From the NCBI GenBank assembly GCA_947475545.1, contig CANJLL010000004.1, positions 1 through 64,000 of the forward strand: a stretch of DNA of 64,000 bases, in the 5' to 3' direction. Position 1 is the first letter of the stretch, and the number at the start of each line of letters is the position of its first letter. The notes under the pieces are model-generated. The model saw nothing but the letters and a program-made list of their open reading frames with translations, did not search any database and had not been told where the DNA came from. This document shows, piece by piece, positions 18,124 to 25,235 of the stretch. The position numbers were made by a program, and so were the translations under genes. This stretch comes from Chloroflexota bacterium (GTDB lineage: Bacteria > Chloroflexota > Limnocylindria > Limnocylindrales > CSP1-4).

Positions 18124-18295
18124 GCCGGAAGTGTCGCATGGGACGAATCCGAAGGCGGAGGTCCAGCGGCTCGCAGCGGATCCTTGTGCCATCCTTGGTT
18201 TGCAACGAGCCGTCGTCCCAGTGGAGCGGCCGACTGCCGTTGACCCGGCCGGCCACCGTCACTTGGCGATGGAGGAATCGGCATATCGGGGGCGC

Positions 18296-20614
18296 ATGGA
18301 CCAGATGAACACCTCCGCCGATCACGATCCCGGACACCCGACGCACGATCACGGTCAGACGACGGACCACGACCCGATCCAGGCAACCGTCCACGACGCG
18401 GGCCATGCGACCCTGGGCGGGCATGCGGACATGCCGGTCAACTCGGCCGCGCAGGATCACGATCATCACGGCGGACATTCGGTCCCGGCGGCCAACCCCC
18501 CAGGCGAATTGGCCCACGGTGACCACGCGGGCCATGCCGCGGAAGTCCTGCACGACGCCGGCCACGGTGCCCATCCAGCCCATGGCACGAATGCCGCGCA
18601 AGGTGGGCACGGCACGCATGGTGGCCCCGACAAGCACGAGGGCCACTCTGTCGCGATGTTCCGCGACAAGTTCTGGCTGAGCCTGGTCCTCACGCTCCCG
18701 GTCATCGCCTGGAGCCGGGACCCCCAGGACTGGCTGGGCTACCGTGCCCCGGCCTTCCCGGGCGCGGACCTGATCCCGGCCATCCTGGGCACGGTCGTCT
18801 TCGTCTACGGCGGGCTGGTCTTCATCCGCGGCGCCGCGGGGGAGCTGCGCGGGCGGCAGCCCGGGATGATGACGCTGATCTCCCTCGCGATCGCCGTGGC
18901 CTTCGTGACGAGCTGGGCTGGCTCGCTGGGGCTCTTCGAGGTCGAGATCTGGTGGGAGCTGGCCACGCTCATCACCATCATGCTGCTCGGCCACTGGCTG
19001 GAGATGCGATCGATCGCGCAGGCACGCGGCGCGCTCTCCGCCCTGGCGGACCTGCTGCCCGATACCGCGGAGCGAGTCACCGTCGCGGGCGCGGAGACGA
19101 TCCCGCTCGATGCGCTTGCGATGGGGGACGTGGTCCTGGTCCGGCCGGGAGCGCGGGTGCCCGTCGACGGCGAGGTCGTGGACGGGATGGCGGACGTCGA
19201 TGAGTCGTTGCTCACCGGTGAATCGCGTCCCGTGCCCAAGCAGCCCGGCGACAAGGTGGTGGCCGGCGCGGTCGCCTCGGGCGGCTCCCTCCGGGTGCGG
19301 GTGACCGCCGTTGGCCAGGACACCGCCCTGTCGGGGATCATGCGCCTGGTGGCCGAGGCGGAGGCTTCGGGGTCGCGCGCGCAGGCCCTCGCCGACCGCG
19401 CCGCCGCCCTCCTCTTCTACCTGGCGCTCGCCTCTGGAGCGCTGACGCTGATCGTCTGGTGGGCGCTCGGAGACCCGGAGGGGGCCCTCGTCCGAACGGC
19501 GACGGTGCTCGTGATCGCGTGCCCGCACGCCCTGGGCCTGGCGATCCCGCTGGTGATCGCCATCTCCACCTCCCTGGGCGCGCGCAACGGGCTGCTCGTG
19601 AAGAGCCGGCTCGCGCTCGAGCGAGCCAAGGACCTCGACATGGTGATCTTCGACAAGACGGGGACCCTGACCAGGGGCGAGCCCGGCCTGGCCGGCGTGG
19701 CCACCGCAGAGGGCGTCACCGAGACGGAGCTCCTCCACCTGGCCGCATCCGTGGAGGCGGATTCCGAGCATCCGTTGGCACGGGCCATCGTGCGGGGAGC
19801 CACGGGCCGGGGCATCGCCGCGTCGCCCGTGACGGCGTTTGAGGCGCTGCCCGGGCGGGGCGCGCAGGCGACGGTCGGGGAGGTCCGGGTGTTCGTGGGC
19901 GGACCGCGCCTCATGGCGGAGCGTGGCGTCCAGCCTTCGCCGGAGCTGGCCGGCACGATCCAGGCCTGGGCACGGCAGGGCCGAACGGTGCTCTACGTCA
20001 TGGACGGCGACCGACTGCGCGGCGCGCTCGGGGTGGAGGATGAGATCCGTCCCGAGTCGGCCGAGGCGGTCGCCCGCCTGCACGCGATGGGGGTGCGTGT
20101 CGCCATGATCACCGGCGATGCCCAGGAGGTGGCCGATTCGGTCGCCGCCCGACTCGGGATCGACGAAGTGGCGGCCCAGGTCCTGCCCGCCGACAAGGCC
20201 GACGCCGTGCGGCGTTTCCAGGCCGGCGGCCGCAAGGTCGCGATGGTGGGTGATGGCGTCAACGACGCGCCGGCCCTCGCCACGGCCGACGTGGGCATCG
20301 CCATCGGGGCCGGGACGGATGTCGCCGTGGAGTCCGCGGGGATCATCCTGGTGCGCAGCGACCCGCGCGACGTGGTGGGCGCGATCGAGCTGTCGCGGGC
20401 CACGTATCGAAAGATGGTCCAGAACCTGGTCTGGGCTACGGGCTACAACCTGCTGGCCATTCCCATCGCCGCCGGGGTCCTGGTCCCGTGGGGGATCGAC
20501 CTCCCGATGGCGGTCGGAGCCGTCGCGATGAGCGCCTCGACGGTCATCGTGGCGGCGAACGCCCAGCTGCTTCGGCGCCTCAGGCTTGCCAGTCCGGCGG
20601 TTGGCGGAGCCTGA
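18296..20614 (+). CDS. copB: P1B-3-type ATPase with CPH motif and His-rich N-terminus (CopB-like)
   Basis: A membrane metal pump of about 772 aa. The first 120 residues are extremely His-rich (GHPTHDHG, DHDHHGGHS, GGHGTHGG) and replace HMA domains. The core has [46 protein letters not shown] and [10 protein letters not shown]; the last helix has MSASTVIVAANAQLLRR. CPH with a His-rich tail defines P1B-3 pumps, associated with Cu(II)/Cu(I) or Ag export. The start is uncertain: ATG 18296 or ATG 18269, neither with a well-spaced ribosome site. It is divergent from the copper-type regulator gene. Confidence 0.93.
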   Translation: MDQMNTSADHDPGHPTHDHGQTTDHDPIQATVHDAGHATLGGHADMPVNSAAQDHDHHGGHSVPAANPPGELAHGDHAGHAAEVLHDAGHGAHPAHGTNAAQGGHGTHGGPDKHEGHSVAMFRDKFWLSLVLTLPVIAWSRDPQDWLGYRAPAFPGADLIPAILGTVVFVYGGLVFIRGAAGELRGRQPGMMTLISLAIAVAFVTSWAGSLGLFEVEIWWELATLITIMLLGHWLEMRSIAQARGALSALADLLPDTAERVTVAGAETIPLDALAMGDVVLVRPGARVPVDGEVVDGMADVDESLLTGESRPVPKQPGDKVVAGAVASGGSLRVRVTAVGQDTALSGIMRLVAEAEASGSRAQALADRAAALLFYLALASGALTLIVWWALGDPEGALVRTATVLVIACPHALGLAIPLVIAISTSLGARNGLLVKSRLALERAKDLDMVIFDKTGTLTRGEPGLAGVATAEGVTETELLHLAASVEADSEHPLARAIVRGATGRGIAASPVTAFEALPGRGAQATVGEVRVFVGGPRLMAERGVQPSPELAGTIQAWARQGRTVLYVMDGDRLRGALGVEDEIRPESAEAVARLHAMGVRVAMITGDAQEVADSVAARLGIDEVAAQVLPADKADAVRRFQAGGRKVAMVGDGVNDAPALATADVGIAIGAGTDVAVESAGIILVRSDPRDVVGAIELSRATYRKMVQNLVWATGYNLLAIPIAAGVLVPWGIDLPMAVGAVAMSASTVIVAANAQLLRRLRLASPAVGGA

Positions 20615-20659
20615 GCTCCCTGACTGAGGGCTGCGGTCCGCGGGATCCGAAGCTCAGGC
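20609..20659. terminator. Long inverted repeat between convergent genes
   Basis: Nine-base perfect arms (gcctgagct / agctcaggc) enclose a 33-base loop. They overlap the stop codon of the CPH ATPase and the 3' end of the Rieske gene. A smaller GC dyad lies inside the loop. It is a plausible bidirectional terminator. Confidence 0.5.
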
Positions 20660-20965
20660 CTCGATCAGGACGTCATCCCCATCCTGCGTGATCGAGCGGA
20701 TCCGGAGCGGGTCCTCGGCGGGCGGGTCCAGGACCTCGCCGGTCCGAAGGTCGAACCGACTGCCATGGCACGGGCAGGCCACCGTGGGGCCGGCGAGCCG
20801 GCCCCTCGACAGCGAGCACCCCTCGTGGGTGCACTCATCGTCGAACGCGCGGAGGCGGCCCCCCACGTTGGCGATCGCGACCTTGACCGACCCGACCTTG
20901 ACCGTGACCATCCGTCCTGGCGGGGGCAGGACCGCCTGGATGCGAACGACGTTGGCTTCGGCCAT
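20654..20965 (-). CDS. Small soluble Rieske-type ferredoxin
   Basis: A 103-aa cytoplasmic protein, essentially one Rieske domain with ECTHEGC (about residue 45) and ACPCHGSRF (about 64), plus ILIEA-like end DVLIEA. It resembles ferredoxin components of oxygenase or nitrite reductase systems. No such enzyme is nearby, so its electron partner is unknown. The start ATG 20965 follows a ggagga site and lies 22 bp from a CsoR-like palindrome, implying copper-dependent expression. Confidence 0.87.
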   Translation of the reverse strand: MAEANVVRIQAVLPPPGRMVTVKVGSVKVAIANVGGRLRAFDDECTHEGCSLSRGRLAGPTVACPCHGSRFDLRTGEVLDPPAEDPLRIRSITQDGDDVLIEA

Positions 20966-20986
20966 GGCTCCTCCAATCGAACGACG

Positions 20987-21003
20987 TACTGGGGGGGAGT
21001 ATA
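20987..21003 (-). promoter_or_regulatory. CsoR-like operator, copy 3
   Basis: A G-rich box flanked by TACT and AGTA (tactgggggggagtata) lies just upstream of the Rieske ferredoxin start. It has the same layout as the boxes at 9459, 11713 and 21065, though its two halves are not fully symmetric. Confidence 0.5.
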
Positions 21004-21064
21004 GCCGGCGCCGCTGATCAGGCGACGGCCCGCCCGATCAAGCTCTGGCGCCGCTTGCGGGCGC

Positions 21065-21081
21065 ATACCCCCAGGGGGTAT
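21065..21081 (+). promoter_or_regulatory. CsoR-like operator, copy 4
   Basis: A perfect palindrome (atacccccagggggtat) identical over 17 bases to the box at 9459. It lies about 97 bp upstream of the YHS protein start and is immediately followed by a hairpin. Confidence 0.7.
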
Positions 21082-21104
21082 CCTGTCGGCAGACGACAGG
21101 ATAC
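21078..21104 (+). promoter_or_regulatory. Hairpin in the leader of the YHS gene
   Basis: Ten-base arms (gtatcctgtc / gacaggatac) pair perfectly around a 7-base loop. The left arm overlaps the end of the CsoR-like box. It could be a second operator, or an RNA structure in the 5' leader of the YHS gene. Confidence 0.5.
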
Positions 21105-21177
21105 GCCCCCCTTCATTGAGATTGGGATTCGGCGTTCCCTCGCCGGGCAGCCGAATTGCCAGTTGGAGGAGTTCACC

Positions 21178-21699
21178 ATGGTCGACATGCACCTGAAGAT
21201 CGACGTCAGCGCCGACGACGCGATCTTCGCGAGCTACACCTGCCCGTGCGGCTGCAACCCGGGCGTGGCGCTCAAGAAGGGCGCCGACGTCGTCACCGAG
21301 GGTTGCTGCTGCGGTAACGAATTCGCCGTCGGCCACCACGCCTCGGGGCTCATCGTCGACAAGCAGTACGTCGCGCGGCCCGGCTACCAGCTCCAGGTCC
21401 AGCCGATCCAGACACCGTGGGGCGAGACGGTCGAGGCCGCCTGGGCCATCGGGCAGTCGGAGCACCCGGCCGAGGGCGGCCACGATCACGGCCACAGCCA
21501 CGATCACGGCGAAGTTCCCGCCGGCCGGGCCATCGATCCGGTGTGTGGCATGAGCGTCGACGTCGAAGCGGCAACCGGCAAGGGCCTCCACCTCGAGCAC
21601 GCCGGCACGGACTACTACTTCTGCGGCAAGGGCTGCAAGCTCGACTTCGAGGAGGAGCCGGCGCGCTACCTGGATCCCACCTACGTCCCGTCGATGTAG
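21178..21699 (+). CDS. YHS-domain metal-binding protein with CPCGC and CCC motifs
   Basis: A 173-aa cytoplasmic protein. The ATG at 21178 follows a ggagga site. The N-terminal part has YTCPCGCNPG and TEGCCCGNEF, two Cys-rich sites. A His-rich linker (GGHDHGHSHDHG) leads to a C-terminal YHS domain: DPVCGMSVDVEAATGKGLH and YYFCGKGCKLDFEEEPARYL. YHS/TRASH domains bind copper or other soft metals and are often fused to copper ATPases. This stand-alone copy may be a metal buffer or chaperone. A CsoR-like box and a hairpin lie in the upstream region. Confidence 0.85.
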   Translation: MVDMHLKIDVSADDAIFASYTCPCGCNPGVALKKGADVVTEGCCCGNEFAVGHHASGLIVDKQYVARPGYQLQVQPIQTPWGETVEAAWAIGQSEHPAEGGHDHGHSHDHGEVPAGRAIDPVCGMSVDVEAATGKGLHLEHAGTDYYFCGKGCKLDFEEEPARYLDPTYVPSM

Positions 21700-21730
21700 C
21701 TCGAATCTCCGATCCCGCGGCGGCCTGACG

Positions 21731-22849
21731 TCAGCCTGACGGCAGGCGCACCGTGAAAGTGGAGCCGCGTCCGGGCCCGGCGCTCGCCACGGCGATCGAC
21801 CCGCCCATGGCCGCCGCCAGCGACCGGCTGATCGCCAGCCCCAGGCCGCTCCCGCCCGCGTCGCGGGATCGGGATGTGTCGGCCCGGTAGAAGCGATCGA
21901 AGACGCGGGCGGCCTGCTCGGTCGTCAGGCCGGGACCGTCGTCGCCGACCGTGATCGCCACCTCCGTCCCGTCCGCGGCCAGCCCCAGCTCGACCCGGCC
22001 CCCGGCCGACGTGTAGCGGAGGGCGTTGCCGACGAGGTTGTCGAGCACCTGGGCCAGCCGCGCGGGATCGGCCAGGACGGCCTGGCCGGCGATCGGCCCG
22101 AGCACGATCTCGATCGACCTCGCGGCGGCCACCCCGCGCTGCCGCTCTCGCAGATCGGCCAGGAGGGCCCGTCCGTCGATCGCTTCGCTCTCGAGACGAA
22201 GGTCGTTCGACTCCGCCCGCCACAGGAGGGCCAGGTCGTCCACGAGGCGTTCCAGCCGAAGGCTCTGCTCGTCGAGGACGCGCCAGGCATCGGGTCCGGG
22301 CTCGAAGACGCCGGCCATCAACCCCTGCGCATAGCCCCGGACGGACGCGATCGGCGTCCGCAGCTCGTGCGCGACGTCGCCGATGAGGTCGTCGCGGCGA
22401 CGTTCGTTGGCCTCGAGGGCCCCGGCCATCGTGTTGAACGAGGTCGCCAGCTCGCCGAGCTCGCCCGTCGCAGGGGGCACGGGCTGGGAGTAGTCGCCGC
22501 GGGCCACGCGTCGGCTGGCGGCGGAGAGATCGGCGATCGGCCTCGAGATCAGTGTGGCGAGGAGGACCGCCGCGATCACGGCGCCGACTGCCGCTGCGAC
22601 CAGCCCGAGCAGCAGCGCGGAGCCCACGGCCTGGCCGAAGGCGGAGCGGAGCAGGGGATCCATCATGCCGCTGCTGTTCATCCCGAGGCCCATGCCCTGG
22701 CCGCCGGCCGCATGGCCCATCGCATCCTCGAACGCCGCGGGCGCCACCAGCCAGGCGGCAGCAATCACGGCGACGATGCCGACCGTCGCCACGGCGAGGT
22801 TCGCCGCCAGGAGCCGCCAGCGCAGGCGGCCGAAGTCGGGCGCCCTCAT
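21731..22849 (-). CDS. Sensor histidine kinase, CusS-like (second copy)
   Basis: A 372-aa membrane kinase. The extracytoplasmic loop is Met-rich (DAMGHAAGGQGMGLGMNSSG). HAMP, H-box GDVAHELRTPIASV, N-box NLVGNALRYTSAGG and G-box GSGLGLAISRSLAAAMGG are all present. Its start overlaps the regulator gene by 4 bases. The loop suggests copper or silver sensing. Layout and many blocks match the kinase at 16314-17411, so the two cassettes are paralogous. Confidence 0.9.
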   Translation of the reverse strand: MRAPDFGRLRWRLLAANLAVATVGIVAVIAAAWLVAPAAFEDAMGHAAGGQGMGLGMNSSGMMDPLLRSAFGQAVGSALLLGLVAAAVGAVIAAVLLATLISRPIADLSAASRRVARGDYSQPVPPATGELGELATSFNTMAGALEANERRRDDLIGDVAHELRTPIASVRGYAQGLMAGVFEPGPDAWRVLDEQSLRLERLVDDLALLWRAESNDLRLESEAIDGRALLADLRERQRGVAAARSIEIVLGPIAGQAVLADPARLAQVLDNLVGNALRYTSAGGRVELGLAADGTEVAITVGDDGPGLTTEQAARVFDRFYRADTSRSRDAGGSGLGLAISRSLAAAMGGSIAVASAGPGRGSTFTVRLPSG

Positions 22850-23556
22850 CGATCGGGCGCGCGGAGGCGGTACCCGACTCCACGCACGGTCTCAACGAAG
22901 CGCGGCCGGCCCGGATCGTCACCGAGCTTGCGACGCAGGTTCGCGATGTGCACCTCGAGCGCGTGCTCGTCGCCCAGGAAGTCGATGCCCCAGGCCGCGT
23001 CGAGGAGCTGCTGCCGCGTGAGGACGACCCCTGGATCGCGCGCAAGTGCCTCGAGGATCGCGAACTCGAGCGTCGTCAGGTCCACGTGGGCCTCGCCGAT
23101 GGTGACGTCCCGGCGGGCGGGGTCGATGGCCAGGTCGCCCGAGCGGATGACCCCGTTTCGATCGTCCGCGGGCGGCTGCCGTCGCCGGCGCGCGAGGGCC
23201 TGGACGCGCGCCACGAGCTCGCCGGGAGAGAAGGGCTTGGTGAGGTAATCGTCCCCACCGACCCGCAGCCCGACGATTCGGTCCACCTCCTCGGTGCGCG
23301 CGGACAGGAAGATCACGAGTGGATCCGAGAAGGCGCGGATCCGTCGCAGGACCTCGATGCCGTCGAAGCCCGGCAGCATGATGTCGAGGACGATCACGTC
23401 CGGCACGAACGTCCTGGACGCCTCGACGGCGCCGGGCCCATCCGCGGCCTCGGCGATGGTGAAGCCCTCGCGCTCCAGGAATCCGCGGACGATGGCGCGG
23501 ATCGGTGGCTCGTCGTCGACGACCAGGACGCGTACCGGGCTCGTCAGGGTGGACAT
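22846..23556 (-). CDS. OmpR-family response regulator (second copy)
   Basis: A 236-aa regulator. The receiver has VDDEPPIRAIV, phospho-acceptor Asp in DVIVLDIMLPG and Lys in YLTKPFS. The winged helix contains LEVHIANLRRKLGDDPGRPR and VRGVGYRLR. The start is ATG 23556 after a gaggag site; an upstream in-frame start at 23604 lacks one. It pairs with the overlapping kinase and probably controls the cupredoxin/SHOCT genes just upstream. Confidence 0.92.
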   Translation of the reverse strand: MSTLTSPVRVLVVDDEPPIRAIVRGFLEREGFTIAEAADGPGAVEASRTFVPDVIVLDIMLPGFDGIEVLRRIRAFSDPLVIFLSARTEEVDRIVGLRVGGDDYLTKPFSPGELVARVQALARRRRQPPADDRNGVIRSGDLAIDPARRDVTIGEAHVDLTTLEFAILEALARDPGVVLTRQQLLDAAWGIDFLGDEHALEVHIANLRRKLGDDPGRPRFVETVRGVGYRLRAPDR

Positions 23557-23623
23557 CAGCTCCTCGTGACGGTGTCCTGGAGGCCGGGCGCGCTCCCCGG
23601 CCACCAGGAATGGTAGGCCGTCG

Positions 23624-24160
23624 TCAGCGCACCACCTCGATCACGCCGCGCATGCCGGCCTCGTAGTGGCCGGTCACGTGGCAGGCGAAGGCGAAGGGCC
23701 CGTCGCCCTCGAAGGTGTACGTGATCGACTTCGTCTGCATCATCCCGATGTCCGACGCTTCCGGGGTCCCGGCCCTGTCGGCGGCGACATCGGCGGCCGG
23801 TCCCACCATGAGCTCGTGGGCCGTCGGGCCCATCGCCGTGACGTCGAACCGGACCGTCTCGCCCGCCTGGACGCGGATGACGGCGGGCGTGAAGCGCAGG
23901 TCGGGTGTCGCGAGGATCCTCACCACGCGCGGCGCGCCGACCGTGCCGGCGACGAACCCGGCCTGACCGGGGCCGGGTGCAACGGCACCGCCGCCGCCCA
24001 TCATCCCGCCGCCGCCGTTGCCCATCATGCCGGCCCCGCCGCCGCCGCCCATCATGCCGGCGCTGCCGCCGATGTTGCCACCGAAGGCCGTGCTCGCGCC
24101 GATCAGGAGCATCCCGCCGAGCACGAGGCCGCCGCCGACCAGTCCCAGGCGGCCGTTCAT
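23624..24160 (-). CDS. Secreted cupredoxin with Gly/Met-rich linker
   Basis: A 178-aa exported protein. A signal peptide (LVGGGLVLGGMLLIGASTAFG) is followed by a low-complexity Gly/Met stretch (GMMGGGGGAGMMGNGGGGMM), which could bind Cu(I) through Met. The cupredoxin domain has FTPAVIRVQAGETV, His in TAHELMVG, and the C-H-M loop FACHVTGHYEAGM, so the type-1 copper set is complete. It overlaps the SHOCT gene by 4 bases and lies 67 bp upstream of the regulator on the same strand. Confidence 0.86.
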   Translation of the reverse strand: MNGRLGLVGGGLVLGGMLLIGASTAFGGNIGGSAGMMGGGGGAGMMGNGGGGMMGGGGAVAPGPGQAGFVAGTVGAPRVVRILATPDLRFTPAVIRVQAGETVRFDVTAMGPTAHELMVGPAADVAADRAGTPEASDIGMMQTKSITYTFEGDGPFAFACHVTGHYEAGMRGVIEVVR

Positions 24161-24417
24161 CGCTGGGCCTCCAGGGTCTGCCTGGCCGCCGTGAGCTCGT
24201 CGGCCGTGATCTCGCCGCGGGCGAAGCGCATGCGCAGAACGTCGATGGCGTCCGCCTTCGCGATTGGCCCCTGGCCCTGTGGCAGCCGCGCTGGCTCGCC
24301 GATCCGGCCGGCCGCCCAGGCGATCAGCACGACCAGGCCCACGACCAGCGCGATGCATCCCAGGAGCACGAGGAGCCCTCCAAGGCCGAACCCGAGTCCT
24401 GCGCCGTAACCCATCAT
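24157..24417 (-). CDS. Small membrane protein with SHOCT domain (second copy)
   Basis: An 86-aa protein. I chose ATG 24417 (MMGYGAG), spaced 9 bases from a ggag site; an upstream GTG at 24444 is possible. A glycine-rich start and a long hydrophobic helix (LLVLLGCIALVVGLVVLIAWAAG) precede a SHOCT segment (VLRMRFARGEITADELTAAR). It is the first gene of a leftward run with cupredoxin, regulator and kinase. The SHOCT-cupredoxin pairing repeats the one at 9668-10482. Confidence 0.8.
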   Translation of the reverse strand: MMGYGAGLGFGLGGLLVLLGCIALVVGLVVLIAWAAGRIGEPARLPQGQGPIAKADAIDVLRMRFARGEITADELTAARQTLEAQR

Positions 24418-24739
24418 TTGATCATCTCCATGTGTGACACCCAAGTGGGGATCACCGCCAACGATGGGTGGTTCGGCTCAGGGCTGGCGCTCGACGGGCT
24501 CAAGATCCGGTCAAGATCGCAACTGCATGCCACTGAGATGGGCTCCACGGTACTGCCCCAGCGTGGCTGCCGTACCCAATCCACGAGGCCCGGATCGCAT
24601 CCTGGCTAATAGATGCTCTGCGCTGTCTGATCGCCAACCTGTCAGTGCGTCATGTCGGTCAGCACAGCCCGGCGCCAGGTTTGGACGTGTTCGGAGGACT
24701 CGAGGCCGAACTAACAGCAGCCATCGCGAGGACGCCGGG
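24418..24739. other. Gene-free stretch upstream of the SHOCT-cupredoxin-RR-HK run
   Basis: No ORF with coding character is seen. The stretch should hold the promoter of the leftward SHOCT gene. I found no CsoR-like palindrome here, which fits control by the two-component system rather than by CsoR. Confidence 0.4.
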
Positions 24740-24760
24740 GCGGCCTGAAAGTCAGGCCGC
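24740..24760 (-). terminator. Stem-loop after the second CmtR-like repressor gene
   Basis: Perfect 9-base arms (gcggcctga / tcaggccgc) with a 3-base loop lie 6 bases beyond the stop of the repressor gene (24766). No T-run follows. It is a likely factor-assisted terminator. Confidence 0.6.
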
Positions 24761-24765
24761 TCGGG

Positions 24766-25173
24766 TCAGCCCGCGCGCTGGCTAAGTGGCTCCGAGCGAC
24801 CCTGTGCCGGCTGTCGGCGCCTCGGCGGGCCGTAGTTTCGGCAGGCTTCGATCAACGGTCCCACCAGTGCGAGCACGCCGTCTCCCGCCTCCAGCAGACG
24901 GGCGATCGACGGATCAGCGAGCCGGTAGATCGAGTTGCGCCCAGCCAGCTCGACCGTGACCAGGCCGCATTCGAGCAGGCAGCGCAGGTGGTTCGAGGCG
25001 CCTGACGGTGAGAGACCGGCCGCCGTGGCGAGCGCGCCGGCCGTGGTCGGCCCATCTCGCAGCGCCCTGAGGAGGGCGAGCCGCCCAGCGTCCGACAGGC
25101 CCCGAAAGAGCTTGGCCGCCGCTTCGTGCTCGCGGTCATCGCCAGCCTGCAGGGAATCTCGCACGGCGTCCAC
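24766..25173 (-). CDS. ArsR/SmtB-family repressor, CmtR-like (second copy)
   Basis: A 135-aa metal sensor if started at GTG 25173; an upstream ATG at 25209 is also in frame. The core SDAGRLALLRALRDGPTTAGALA is followed by the recognition region GASNHLRCLLECGLV with C-x3-C and the tail IEACRNYGPP with a third Cys, the CmtR ligand set. It shares length and many blocks with the repressor at 3336. It is divergent from the APC-type ATPase starting 63 bp away and most likely controls it. Confidence 0.88.
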   Translation of the reverse strand: MDAVRDSLQAGDDREHEAAAKLFRGLSDAGRLALLRALRDGPTTAGALATAAGLSPSGASNHLRCLLECGLVTVELAGRNSIYRLADPSIARLLEAGDGVLALVGPLIEACRNYGPPRRRQPAQGRSEPLSQRAG

Positions 25174-25235
25174 GGGGCAATGATACGCTCCGGGCCTCGC
25201 ATCTTTCATTACACGCTGAAACGAGGGCGCAACGC

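Noticed and set aside
17822-20083. A 753-codon frame on the minus strand opposite the CPH ATPase.
   Set aside because: It is the shadow of the ATPase gene; the real protein on the plus strand has complete P-type motifs.
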